Source of the DNA: an uncultured bacterium | GTDB taxonomy: Bacteria; Verrucomicrobiota; Kiritimatiellia; RFP12; UBA1067 | Reading direction: 5' to 3' | Assembly: GCA_902779075.1 (NCBI GenBank) | Contig: CACZAK010000039.1 | Coordinates: forward strand, 1-58,938 | DNA length: 58,938 bases | Shown here: in pieces, positions 33,874-43,147 of the stretch | How the letters are laid out: every line of letters starts with the position of its first letter | Position numbering within the stretch: the stretch's first letter is position 1 | Program-made: the position numbers and the translations under genes | The notes under the pieces: generated by a model | What the model saw: only the letters and a program-made list of their open reading frames with translations | What the model was told of the DNA's origin: nothing | Databases searched by the model: none

Positions 33874-36800
33874 TCATCGGCAGACTTCGCGAAGGACCTT
33901 GACGAAGTTCTCCTTCGTGCGCGGCAAGGTGGGCTTCAACGACTCAAGCGGTTTTGCCTTCGCAGCCTTGCGGATCGCCCCGAATCTGGGATGTACTGAG
34001 AAACCGGCCTTGCGGTCGCCAGATTTCACGGCCTGGACAATCCGTTCCGACAGCTCGGCCATCGCCGGCGCGACAACGTACCGGATCGCCTCGTACTGGT
34101 GGCTCAGACAGTACTGGTTGACGGCGTTCTCGAAGAGCGTCTTGGTGAAATCGGGATTCTGGATTTTCTCGATCGCGTCAAGCCGCTGGTACGACTCCCA
34201 GAGCGAGTAGTCCGTGTGCAGTTCCAGAACGTCGGCAAGGCGATCGAAGAGCGCAGCCAGCTCGCGTGCGCGGGCAACGGGATCTCCAACGGGCGAGACG
34301 CCCGTTGTCCCAGTTCGCCACGCGGCGATGGCAGAACCAAGCTCGTCAATCTTCAGGACGATGAGCCTGTCAAGCACCATGCGCACGATGTCGATCGCGT
34401 CGCGGTGGACAAACTCGTCGTCCCACGACACATCCTCGAGACGCCGCAGCGCCGACAGCGCCTTCGCGACAGGCGGTCCCCACTGTGCAGTACGCTTCGC
34501 GTAGCCTTTCTTCAGGATGCCATGGTAGACCAGGTGCTGGGCGCAATTGAGGTTCGATTCCGAATACTCGTCCCAGCGGCGCAGCGCGGAGGCGTCCAAC
34601 ACGTCCGCCCACACGGACTTCATCAGTGCCGCGTTCTTGCCGTAGCGTCCCCTGCAGAAGGCGTCCAGCACCTCGCCTTGCGGGATCGGCTTGTCCGACC
34701 AGGCGTTGGCGGTGAAGAAGTCGAGGAAGAGCGTGTCCGTATGGGCCGACTCCGGCCAGTGTATCCAGCCTACGCACAGGGGATCATTTTGCACAAGCCG
34801 CTGGCGTTTTTCAATGAACGGGTAGTCAGCGCGGGCGTCAAGCGCCGCCTCAAACGCGAGGATTGTGGAGTAGGTGTAGGGGAACTTCCCGATTACGTCC
34901 CAGTCGACGAAGGTGGGTCTGTCCTCCTGGCAGTCAGCCTCGTAGTCCCACAGGATCACGCGGTTCTTGTCGAGCGTCGGCAGGAACGCACGGACGTCCT
35001 CCGGCTTCCAGCCGCCGTAAAAATCCCAGCCCGAAAGCAGCAGCTTCGCGTCGGGATAGTCGCGTTGCGCGCGTGCGAAGAACTTGTTGAGCGCTTCGAT
35101 CTTGAGGTCGAAGTTCTTCTTGCGCTCCTTGTAGCAATTGCGCTCGCTCAGTCCGATGGTGTGGAGAAGCTGCGGCTTCGGTGCGCCCGCGCCGTACTGT
35201 TCCACCGCCGTCGTCGTCAGCTTCCAGTACGCATCCACCCACTTGTCGTCGCGGATGTCCCAGACAAGCCCGTTGCGTCCGGCGGCCGAGCCGCTCGCCT
35301 GCGGGAGGAACTGCGGGTTCTTGTTCGCGAGCCAGTCCTCGGGCGTGCGCGAATACCAGTGCGTCATCGTGCCAAAGTCCTCCGGTGCAAGGAGTCCGCG
35401 GTCGAATCCGTACTTCTGGATTCTGCGGCGCAGCTCGCCGCGGTACTGGAGGCTCCAGAAGAGCGTGCGGTCGTTGTACGACGAACCCGCGCCGGGAAGA
35501 CGCTTCGTCGGATCGGGATATTTGCACGCCTCCGGGAACGCGCGCTGGAAGAGGTCGTCCTGTCCGATGCGCAGCATGAACACGTTGAGGCGCTTCTTGA
35601 GGAGCCAGTCGATCTCGCGCTTCCAGTCCTCGGGTCCCCAGTGCTCCGCCTGGAAACGCGTGAGTCCGCGATGCGCGAAGTAGCGGATGGCGCGGTACTC
35701 GAAGTGTGCCTCCTCGTGGACGTCGAGGTTCGAGAGGTCGATGGCGTCCTTCTTCGGCACCACGTCGCCGTCCCAGAACCAGTGGCAGCCGCCGCGCCGC
35801 TCGAGGAGGTCGTAGAGGCCGTACCACACGCTGCGCAGGTTGGAGCCGGTGATGGTGACGGCGGGCAGAGGGCTGCCCGCCCTACCCTGTTTGCCGCCAC
35901 GGTAGGGCGGTCGCCCCGCGACCGCCGCATTCCCCGATGTGATACTATAGGCATCACGGCCGCTTTTGGAAATCTTGGGGGCGATGGCGAAGTTTACAAT
36001 TCCCTCCGGCGCGTCCTTGCCCGTTATCATGCGATGGTATTTCGCAAACTCCGCGCGATGCAGCGCAAACTGATCTGGAGCGTCCGCTTGAACAGATACC
36101 GTGTAGCCCTTTGGCGCTTCGTGGTGGTAGGACAGTTTTCCTCCGATCTTCTTCCACGACACCTTCAGGACGCCATCCTCGAGAGGAATTTCGCCGGAGC
36201 AGTGTTCAAGCGGAACATCCGGAAAACGGAGTTCGATGGTCTTCTTCACGCGGTCGATGTTCTTCACGCCGAGGACATCGCGGTAGAGAACATGCGCGAT
36301 GTGGCTCGCAAAGCCATGCGAACAGCTGGCGGTGGGCGCGTCATGCTCCCACAGCGTCCCCGTGCGCTCCGCCATGAAGGAGAAGTAACCCTTCGCCTCA
36401 TCAAGTATCTGTGCGGAAAGCCCAGCCTTTGAAAGACATTCGAAGCGAAGGTAGTTGCCAATGAAGGCGTTGGAGAACGCGACGTCGGGCCACTTGTTGT
36501 TTTTCTTGCGGTTGGGACCGAAGTCCTCCACAAGACGCTTCCACAGCTCAGGGTACGACTTCGGCGTGGCGACGTCGAAGAAGAAGGCGTAGTACTGACA
36601 TGTCTCTGTCGCTTCCGTGTCGGGCTTGAGCGAACCGTCCTTCTGGCGCAGCGCACGATCGACGAAGAACGTCCCGTTCCACGACTGGCGGCGCACCGCA
36701 TCGCGCACGCGCTCCCCCTCTTCGGCATAGCTGGAAATGCCGTAAAGCCGTGCAACGACTTCGAGGACGCGCGCCCATGTCATGTTCGTCGGGTAGTTCA

Positions 36801-38550
36801 CGTCCCGCGTCAGCGCATTTGAGCGCGACCATTCCACGAACACGGACGGCGGCAGTTTTTCGAGAAGACCATCCTCGTTACGGTATTTCCAGAAGAAGTC
36901 CATCAGTTTCAGAATCCTCGGACGAAACGCATCTACCATCGTGCGGTCGCCCGTACGTGCAAAATACTCGTCCAGCTCCAGCACGAACCACATCGCCCAG
37001 TTGGGAATCATCGAGTGGTCGGGGAAGTCGGCGGGATAGCACTGCGGCAACATCCCGTCGGGAATGTCGTTGAACTTCTCCGGCAGGAGGAAGTTCTGGA
37101 TGAAGATTTTCTCCTCCTTCGCGTTGCCAGTGAACTCGATTGAGGCGCGTCCCGTGAAGAACGCATCGCAGTTCCAGCCCGCGCGCTCGCGCGAGGGACA
37201 GTCCATGAACCCGTCCACCGCGTTTTCCGCGAACGTGCGACGCGCCGCCTCGAATATCTTGTTGATGTCGGCGTCGGACGATTCGAACTTCGCCAGCCCC
37301 GCCTCAGGATTCACGTACTCGCGGATGGAAAGCTCGGAGACCTTGCATTTGCCACCGAAGAAAACCAGCTTCCCGTATCGGAACGCATACGGCTCAAACG
37401 CCTCAAGGTTGTAGACGCCCGCTTCCTTGAGCCGCCAGGCAACGATATTGTCGCACGAGCCGAAACGCTTCATGCTGAAGTCGCCGTTCTCCAGCACCTC
37501 GTCGAAGCAGAAGTAGAGTGTGCCAGGGCCGTCGCACTCGACGGTCATCTTCGGAAATCCCGCCGCGAGGAAACCAAAATCGACGAGGGCAAACCCGTTG
37601 CCAGGTATCTTCAGCACGGGAGGGACATGCCCCGTCGCGTCCTCGGGGAAGCGGCACTCTTGCCGCTTCAGAGAGTCCTTGCGCGACGTCGTGACCGTGC
37701 GCTGCATATCATAATACGGAATCCACTCCAGTTCGGAGACCTTCCATCCGTCGCGGCGCCAGCTCTTCCCCTCGGTACAAGTCATTGAACGCGGCGTCTT
37801 CACGGGAAGCGTCTCGTCGTATTTCACCGTGCCTGTGGCGACAAGTTCCTTCGCAGGGAGAATCGTATAGTCTGGCACGGGCACGATACGCGGCAGCAGC
37901 GGAAGCAGCGGCTGTTCGGCAAGCGTACACGGCTTGACGAACGGAGGTCTGATCCCCAACCGCCATTCATTGCTGTGCGGCCATACCTCGTATGCCTCGG
38001 AGAACGTACGCTGGAACGAGAAGCGCTGGACCTTCCTCACGCGCTCCTCAAGCACCCCTGCCTTGAAAGCACCACCCTTCGCATCGGTTACCGCTATCAC
38101 CTTGCCGTCTGCAACGATCTCCGCCTGCAAAAACGACGACTGGCGCACGGTATAGAAACTGTCGCAGTTGTACCCCGCAACTTCGATTGCAATGACGTTG
38201 CGTCCCGGCTTCAGCTTTCCACCAAGCGGCAGTTCCTCGACGCGGACGAACCCATGCGCGGCGCGCGCCGGGCCGTAACCGAGGAACTCGCCGTTCAGGA
38301 ACACGCGGCACATCGTCGCGCCCGTGTAGCGCAGCACGGCGTTGGACGCGACAAGCGCGTCCCTCCCGTCGAACTCCGCCGTAAACCCGACCTGGCAGTT
38401 CCACTCCTTCTCACGTCCTTCCGGCCACACGGGCTTGGCCGCAGAGAAACTCGGCGTGGCACAAACTCCAACATGTGCTGCCAAGACAGCTGCAATCACG
38501 AGAAGCTTGTTTCTCGAAAGTACGTTACGTTTATGCATCTTCATGCTCAT
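33874..38550 (-). CDS. secreted fusion: alpha-L-rhamnosidase-like (GH78) plus alpha-N-acetylglucosaminidase-like (GH89)
   Basis: A 1558-residue protein with a signal peptide. The first half (about 30-820) has GH78-type features: carbohydrate-binding beta domains, MDCPSRERAGWNCDAFFTGR (about 455), the six-hairpin helical barrel, and TLWEHDAPTASCSHGFASH. The second half (about 830-1558) resembles GH89: HWFWDGDVVP, then WGPEDWKREIDWLLKKRLNV (about 965) and a TIM barrel with HTIGLSERNCYKERKKNF. Short hairpin elements are inserted in frame at about residues 873-897 and 1414-1421, in linkers or surface loops. Its end shares bases with the next gene (TAATG-type overlap). The GH89 call is less certain than GH78. 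Confidence 0.78.
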   Translation of the reverse strand: MSMKMHKRNVLSRNKLLVIAAVLAAHVGVCATPSFSAAKPVWPEGREKEWNCQVGFTAEFDGRDALVASNAVLRYTGATMCRVFLNGEFLGYGPARAAHGFVRVEELPLGGKLKPGRNVIAIEVAGYNCDSFYTVRQSSFLQAEIVADGKVIAVTDAKGGAFKAGVLEERVRKVQRFSFQRTFSEAYEVWPHSNEWRLGIRPPFVKPCTLAEQPLLPLLPRIVPVPDYTILPAKELVATGTVKYDETLPVKTPRSMTCTEGKSWRRDGWKVSELEWIPYYDMQRTVTTSRKDSLKRQECRFPEDATGHVPPVLKIPGNGFALVDFGFLAAGFPKMTVECDGPGTLYFCFDEVLENGDFSMKRFGSCDNIVAWRLKEAGVYNLEAFEPYAFRYGKLVFFGGKCKVSELSIREYVNPEAGLAKFESSDADINKIFEAARRTFAENAVDGFMDCPSRERAGWNCDAFFTGRASIEFTGNAKEEKIFIQNFLLPEKFNDIPDGMLPQCYPADFPDHSMIPNWAMWFVLELDEYFARTGDRTMVDAFRPRILKLMDFFWKYRNEDGLLEKLPPSVFVEWSRSNALTRDVNYPTNMTWARVLEVVARLYGISSYAEEGERVRDAVRRQSWNGTFFVDRALRQKDGSLKPDTEATETCQYYAFFFDVATPKSYPELWKRLVEDFGPNRKKNNKWPDVAFSNAFIGNYLRFECLSKAGLSAQILDEAKGYFSFMAERTGTLWEHDAPTASCSHGFASHIAHVLYRDVLGVKNIDRVKKTIELRFPDVPLEHCSGEIPLEDGVLKVSWKKIGGKLSYHHEAPKGYTVSVQADAPDQFALHRAEFAKYHRMITGKDAPEGIVNFAIAPKISKSGRDAYSITSGNAAVAGRPPYRGGKQGRAGSPLPAVTITGSNLRSVWYGLYDLLERRGGCHWFWDGDVVPKKDAIDLSNLDVHEEAHFEYRAIRYFAHRGLTRFQAEHWGPEDWKREIDWLLKKRLNVFMLRIGQDDLFQRAFPEACKYPDPTKRLPGAGSSYNDRTLFWSLQYRGELRRRIQKYGFDRGLLAPEDFGTMTHWYSRTPEDWLANKNPQFLPQASGSAAGRNGLVWDIRDDKWVDAYWKLTTTAVEQYGAGAPKPQLLHTIGLSERNCYKERKKNFDLKIEALNKFFARAQRDYPDAKLLLSGWDFYGGWKPEDVRAFLPTLDKNRVILWDYEADCQEDRPTFVDWDVIGKFPYTYSTILAFEAALDARADYPFIEKRQRLVQNDPLCVGWIHWPESAHTDTLFLDFFTANAWSDKPIPQGEVLDAFCRGRYGKNAALMKSVWADVLDASALRRWDEYSESNLNCAQHLVYHGILKKGYAKRTAQWGPPVAKALSALRRLEDVSWDDEFVHRDAIDIVRMVLDRLIVLKIDELGSAIAAWRTGTTGVSPVGDPVARARELAALFDRLADVLELHTDYSLWESYQRLDAIEKIQNPDFTKTLFENAVNQYCLSHQYEAIRYVVAPAMAELSERIVQAVKSGDRKAGFSVHPRFGAIRKAAKAKPLESLKPTLPRTKENFVKVLREVCR
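34288..34306. repeat. in-frame hairpin, AACGGGCG arms
   Basis: Perfect 8-base arms AACGGGCG and CGCCCGTT around AGA. On the coding strand it is translated GTTGVSP within an otherwise ordinary helical region of the glycosidase. Confidence 0.8.
35860..35926. repeat. two CGGTAG-type hairpins, head to head, inside the GH78-GH89 gene
   Basis: GGCGGGCAG/CTGCCCGCC (35860-35881) and GGCGGTCGC/GCGACCGCC (35906-35926), each with perfect 9-base arms and a 3-4 base loop, facing each other with CTACC and GGTAG between them. The insertion keeps the frame and lies at the junction between the two enzyme halves. Confidence 0.85.
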
Positions 38551-41500
38551 TATTTTCTGTTACAAAGAAGATCCGTCCAGTCGTAGTCGAGAAGCGCACC
38601 GTTGACGACGTTCGCGAACGGGATGAACGTCCCCTTCCGCACGGAATCCGCCCAGCTCGGCGGCGTGTGGCAGCAATAGATGCTCGCGAAAAGATCGCGC
38701 CGCGCGGCGTATGCGTGCGCCGCCGCAATCGCGGCGTTGCCGTGCGCGACGATTTCCGTCTTGAGTCCCAGACGGCGCCTCTGCGCGTCAGCAAGCGCGA
38801 TCATCTCTTCCGCGCGAACGCCGACCATCGACTTGCCGAGCATGTAGAGCATCATCGCAGGCACTTCGTCCGGCGTGTCGGTACCTTGCCAGGTCCTCCG
38901 GTACATCGCGCCCGTCTCGCCAACGCCCGCGAGGTCGGCGACGGTGATCGCCTTGCCCTCGGCGAGAGTCTGCGTCACGCGCATCCTGTGGATTCCCCTG
39001 TCCGCACGGTCGTCAACCACCAGCACCGCGCCCTTCAGCGTACCTTTCGGCAGGAACGTCACGGCCGGGACCTTCTGTCCGTCGCTGAAAGAATAGACCT
39101 CACGCAGAATCGTAAAGCCATCCGGGAGACGCTGCGGCGCGGCGACCTCCTTGACGGACACGCCGATCTGTTCGAGCGGACGAATACCAGCCCGACGACA
39201 CACGGCTGTTCGGTAGGGCGCGATCACCGAGCGCGCCGCCTCCCCCCGGTAGGGCGCGATCACCGAGCGCGCCGAATCCCCTTGGTAGGGCGCGCTCGCC
39301 GAGCGCGCCGAATCCACCGCCGCAAGGTCTTCTTTCAAATACTCGAATATGCTCTTGAATCCCGGCAGCTTGTCGACGCGCCCGTCCGGCGTGACGTTGC
39401 ACGCCTTGCCTTCAAGTCCGTGATCTACCTTAGCAAGGTTGAAGCCCTTGTCCAACTTCCGCACGGCCGCGACGTCGATTTCGGGGACCGTCTCGTCGCC
39501 GGCGAGCCAGCGGCGCATCCACTGGATCGCCGACGCGCGAAGCGACTCCTTCCAGCCGTGCCGTCCCGCGACGTCCGTCATGCCGTAGCGCCGCGCGTCG
39601 AGTCCGCAATTGCGCACGACGTCCTGCACGACCGCGTACGTCTCGCGCGAGCCTGCAATCGGGAAATAGTCACCCTGGCAGCAGTGCATCCTCACGGCGT
39701 TCGCGCCCATCAGCACGTAGCCCGCGTGGTTGAGCCCGAACGACAGCTGCCCGAAGACGTTCTGCTCGGCGTCTCCGATCTGCGAGATGTCCTTGCCCGA
39801 CGTGCTGGGAACGACCTTGCGCAGCGAACTGATGTAGCACACCGGACACGCCGCGACGATGCGCGGATCAAGCGACTCCAGAAGCGCCGTCATCGTGCCG
39901 CCGCCGGAATTGCCCATGCATCCTACGCCGACCTTCATCACATCGTCGCGAGAAAGGAGATAGTCGATCGCCCGCATCCCGTCACGGATGCGCTGGCGCG
40001 CCATACCCTGTCCGAGAAGCGCAGCGAGCGCCCCGTAGCGGTTGTGCTGGGAGCAGGCGTCGTGTCCGTTGCCCACCGAACGCTCGCCCTGCGCGAATGG
40101 GTCGTAGACGAGGACGGCGAACCCGGCGAGCGCGCCCATCACGCCCGCGCGTTGGTAGGCGCCATACCCCTTGCCATTGGCGGAATGTCCGCTTGGGATG
40201 AGGATGCCGCGATACGGCGGCTTGAACTTCGCCTCGTCGGGAAGGAACACAAGCCCCGTCACATAGACTCCGGGACGACTCTCGAAGATGACCTTCTCGA
40301 CGCGGTAGCCGTCGCGAACGACGCGATCCACCACCTTTGTGTTGAGCGGCGTGCGCTCGAAGTCGACGCCCCCCACGGCCTCGGCCATCTTGGCGCGCAG
40401 TTCCTGACGGCGGGCGTCGTACTCCGCGCGGCTCTTCAGCGTACGCCAGGCGTCGTCGGCCGCCTTGTCCACCGCCGAGAACTCGGCAAGCACCGCGTTG
40501 TACGCGAGGAACTTGTCGGCCTCCGGCAACAGACGCTTCCTGAGCGCGTCGGTCATTTCGCTCCGTGAACAGTCCTCCATGTAGAACGCGGGCCGCGCGT
40601 CGGGCGTGGCCGTCTCGACCTTCACATTTTCGAAACGGACGTCGTCCGCATGACGCACGTAGAACCCGTATGCGGGAAGCGCCATCTGGTTGAACATGAA
40701 CGCCTCGGGGTACGAGCAGTCCTTCTCTGGCACAACGGCCGATGCCTCTTTCGGCGTGCCGCCGCCTGGAACCGTAAGCGAGATGTTGCGCAGGGTGATG
40801 TTGCGCGGACGGCGCGCGGGCATTCCGTTGCGCGCCGGCACGCCCGTGATGGACGACGCGATGCGTCCGTCGCACGTGCCGGTCACGTTCTCGATCAGGA
40901 TGTTGCGCAGGTACGTGTTGCCCTTGCCTTTCGGGCCGTGGCGGTTGCTGTGGCGGATGAAGATGGGCGTCATGTACCCTTCCATCGTGATGTTGCGGAT
41001 CGTCACGTTCTCCATGCGCCCGCCATCCACGACCTCCAGCGCGAGACCAGCGATACCGCAGTAGCGGTTCGTTACGCCCGGCATCCCCCTCTTTCGCCAA
41101 TCCCACCGCCAGGCACCGGGGGATCGACGCAGCTCGCAGTTCTCGATGGTGATGTCGCGGAACGCATTGTAGCTGCCCGTGCCGAACTTGATCGCGTTGC
41201 AAATCGACCCCATGCGGCAGTTGCGCACCACGACGTTCGTGACGGGAAAAGACTTGTCGCTCTCGGCCTTGAAGCAGAACGAGTCGTCGTCCGCGTAGAA
41301 GTCGCAGTCCTCCACCGTCACGTTGCACGACTCGATGTCCAGTCCGTCGTTCATCCGGTTGCAGTAGTTGAAGCAGCTCGTGCCCTTCACCGTCACGCCG
41401 TCGCAGTTCCGCAGGTGGCACGCCCACGAGCCGGGGTTCGTGTAGTAGAAGCCCTCCAGGCGCACGTTGCGGCAACGCGAGAAGCGCATCAGTAGCGGCA

Positions 41501-41876
41501 GCGTCTTCGGCTGGTCCTCGCCGCGGAGCTTGGCCGTCTCCCGGAACCCGCCGCCACGACCGTTGATCGTGCCCTTCCCGACGATGGCGACGTTCGTCGC
41601 GTGGTCGGCGTAGATGAACACGGGGCACTCGCCTCTTGTCGCGTAGTCGGCGATGTTCGTGCTCGCGAGAATCGTCGCGCCATTTGCGAGATCCAACGTG
41701 ATGTTGCTCTTCAGCTCGAACGGCTTTGTCTCGTGTTCGCCCGGTTCAACGCGCACCACGCCGCCGCCCTTCGCCGCCGCCGCGTCGATCTGCGGCTGCA
41801 AATCAAGCATCGCGCCAGACGCAACGGATGTACCGATTACATACGCAAGCACCATGAACTCTTTGGTCATAAACAT
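38550..41876 (-). CDS. secreted fusion: GH28-type polygalacturonase plus tandem alpha/beta-hydrolase esterase domains
   Basis: An 1108-residue secreted protein. Residues about 20-430 are a GH28 right-handed beta-helix with the catalytic carboxylate region (MNDGLDIESC, YADDDSFCFKAES) and AIKFGTG. Residues about 470-830 form an acetyl-xylan-esterase-like alpha/beta hydrolase (YRGILIPSGHSANGKGY, nucleophile region GCMGNSGGG). Residues about 890-1108 form a second, degenerate hydrolase-like domain (KGAVLVVDDRADRG, IVAHGNAAIAAAH). Between them three 12-residue units come from in-frame hairpin elements. The combination suggests deacetylation and cleavage of acetylated pectin. AAGGAG precedes the ATG. 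Confidence 0.83.
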   Translation of the reverse strand: MFMTKEFMVLAYVIGTSVASGAMLDLQPQIDAAAAKGGGVVRVEPGEHETKPFELKSNITLDLANGATILASTNIADYATRGECPVFIYADHATNVAIVGKGTINGRGGGFRETAKLRGEDQPKTLPLLMRFSRCRNVRLEGFYYTNPGSWACHLRNCDGVTVKGTSCFNYCNRMNDGLDIESCNVTVEDCDFYADDDSFCFKAESDKSFPVTNVVVRNCRMGSICNAIKFGTGSYNAFRDITIENCELRRSPGAWRWDWRKRGMPGVTNRYCGIAGLALEVVDGGRMENVTIRNITMEGYMTPIFIRHSNRHGPKGKGNTYLRNILIENVTGTCDGRIASSITGVPARNGMPARRPRNITLRNISLTVPGGGTPKEASAVVPEKDCSYPEAFMFNQMALPAYGFYVRHADDVRFENVKVETATPDARPAFYMEDCSRSEMTDALRKRLLPEADKFLAYNAVLAEFSAVDKAADDAWRTLKSRAEYDARRQELRAKMAEAVGGVDFERTPLNTKVVDRVVRDGYRVEKVIFESRPGVYVTGLVFLPDEAKFKPPYRGILIPSGHSANGKGYGAYQRAGVMGALAGFAVLVYDPFAQGERSVGNGHDACSQHNRYGALAALLGQGMARQRIRDGMRAIDYLLSRDDVMKVGVGCMGNSGGGTMTALLESLDPRIVAACPVCYISSLRKVVPSTSGKDISQIGDAEQNVFGQLSFGLNHAGYVLMGANAVRMHCCQGDYFPIAGSRETYAVVQDVVRNCGLDARRYGMTDVAGRHGWKESLRASAIQWMRRWLAGDETVPEIDVAAVRKLDKGFNLAKVDHGLEGKACNVTPDGRVDKLPGFKSIFEYLKEDLAAVDSARSASAPYQGDSARSVIAPYRGEAARSVIAPYRTAVCRRAGIRPLEQIGVSVKEVAAPQRLPDGFTILREVYSFSDGQKVPAVTFLPKGTLKGAVLVVDDRADRGIHRMRVTQTLAEGKAITVADLAGVGETGAMYRRTWQGTDTPDEVPAMMLYMLGKSMVGVRAEEMIALADAQRRRLGLKTEIVAHGNAAIAAAHAYAARRDLFASIYCCHTPPSWADSVRKGTFIPFANVVNGALLDYDWTDLLCNRK
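39211..39318. repeat. three in-frame 36-base CGGTAG-type hairpin units
   Basis: Three copies with exactly 36-base period (39211, 39247, 39283), each GGTA followed by a hairpin with 9-base arms; the third (GGCGCGCTC-GCC-GAGCGCGCC) is a perfect hairpin, the first two have one mismatch. On the coding strand each encodes a SARSVIAPYRGE-type unit in the linker between the two esterase domains. Confidence 0.9.
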
Positions 41877-41882
41877 TGCTCC

Positions 41883-43130
41883 TTATTTTGTCGAAAAATC
41901 ATACGCGCCAAGGATGCGGCGGGATTCGTCCGCCGCAGAGACCATCATCAAACGGTACGCCTTTCCGTCGGACGCCACGTCGATCACGGCATGGACACCG
42001 GTGAACGATTCGGGCGCAACGTCCTTCAGCCACGGCTCGGCGGCGTCCTTCTGGCGGCGCTTCGCCGGAAAGAGACCCGGCGCGTACAGACACGGCCACG
42101 TCGCCTTCGCGAGACGGCGCATCGTGGGGCGGTTCATGTGCTCCTGATGCCACACGCCTGCCAAGACAACGCGTGCGCGAAGCGCCTTCACGAGAGCGTC
42201 CGTCATGCTGTGGTGTCCGTGGTGGTTGGCGTTGGCGACGTCCACCTCGGGACATTCAGGCGCAAGGAAATCCTCGATGTCCGCGAACGCGCCCGCAGGC
42301 GTCTTCACGTGCCATGAGAAGTCGCCGCCGTTGTAGTAGCGGAAGTTACCCAGCGAAAACACCATCGCCGTCGAGAGCGCGTTTTCCGTGAACCGGCTCC
42401 GGGGGACGCCGATGGCCGCACCGATGTCGAGAATCGAACCGTCGCGTTTCAGCACGCAGCCACGCGCGCAAAGCGGCGCGAAGCCAAAGCCCTTCCATCC
42501 GCCGTGCAGTAGCTTGATCTGGTCCGAGCCCTTCTCCAGACGAAAGCGCTCGATCTTCGTCCCGCGCTTCTGGGCCTCGGCATAGACTTCGCGCAGGTGG
42601 GCGACGATTCCCGCCGAAAAGCCGTCCGTCGTGGACGACGGATCCTCCATCTGCGGCCAGGAACGGTCGATCATCGTGCCGAAGTCCAAGACCTCCATCG
42701 CCTGCCCGATCCCGCTCAAGGCGTAGTTGCCGCGTTTCGACCGCCCCGCGCTGTACTTGCCGTTGCCGGCGTGGTCGCTGTGGTAGTGGGTGAGGAGGAA
42801 GTAGTCGACTTTCTTTCCGTTCGGGTTGTCGGCAAGGACCCAGCGGGCGGTCCATTCCCCCGGACGCCGCTTCGCGTCCGGCAGATGCGGCACGCCGGTC
42901 GCGCCGATGTCGCCACAGTCGATGAGCGCGGTCGTTCCGTCCGGGAACGTCAGGAACGTCGACTCCGATCCGCCCGTGTAGAGCGTCGCAATGCGGAACA
43001 CGCCCTTCTTCCACGCGGGAAGCGTCTGTCCCGCGAGCGGATGCTTCGCCATCTCCGCCCAGACCTTCCAGGGCAACGCACCGATTCCAAGCGCGGCTAG
43101 GCCGCCACCTAAAAACTCACGTCTTTTCAT
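41883..43130 (-). CDS. Tat-exported metallo-beta-lactamase-fold hydrolase
   Basis: A 415-residue protein with a twin-arginine signal (MKRREFLGGGLAALG). The metal motif THYHSDHAGNGKY (HxHxDH) and the later NANHHGHHSMTD segment show the metallo-beta-lactamase fold, closest in style to ComEC-type C-terminal domains. The substrate is unknown; as a member of the glycan cluster it could act on a sugar ester or on DNA. The ATG at 43130 starts the Tat signal and is preferred over a 42-residue longer form. The upstream phosphoesterase gene ends 17 bases before. Confidence 0.82.
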   Translation of the reverse strand: MKRREFLGGGLAALGIGALPWKVWAEMAKHPLAGQTLPAWKKGVFRIATLYTGGSESTFLTFPDGTTALIDCGDIGATGVPHLPDAKRRPGEWTARWVLADNPNGKKVDYFLLTHYHSDHAGNGKYSAGRSKRGNYALSGIGQAMEVLDFGTMIDRSWPQMEDPSSTTDGFSAGIVAHLREVYAEAQKRGTKIERFRLEKGSDQIKLLHGGWKGFGFAPLCARGCVLKRDGSILDIGAAIGVPRSRFTENALSTAMVFSLGNFRYYNGGDFSWHVKTPAGAFADIEDFLAPECPEVDVANANHHGHHSMTDALVKALRARVVLAGVWHQEHMNRPTMRRLAKATWPCLYAPGLFPAKRRQKDAAEPWLKDVAPESFTGVHAVIDVASDGKAYRLMMVSAADESRRILGAYDFSTK

Positions 43131-43147
43131 TTGACCTCGCTTTTGCC

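Noticed and set aside
34099..36432. A 777-codon open frame on the plus strand opposite the GH78-GH89 gene
   Set aside because: It has no recognisable domain, is rich in Arg/Val as expected of antisense GC-rich coding DNA, and the minus strand carries a clear enzyme.
38475..40568. A 697-codon plus-strand frame opposite the GH28-esterase gene
   Set aside because: Low-information Arg/His-rich translation caused by codon bias of the real gene.
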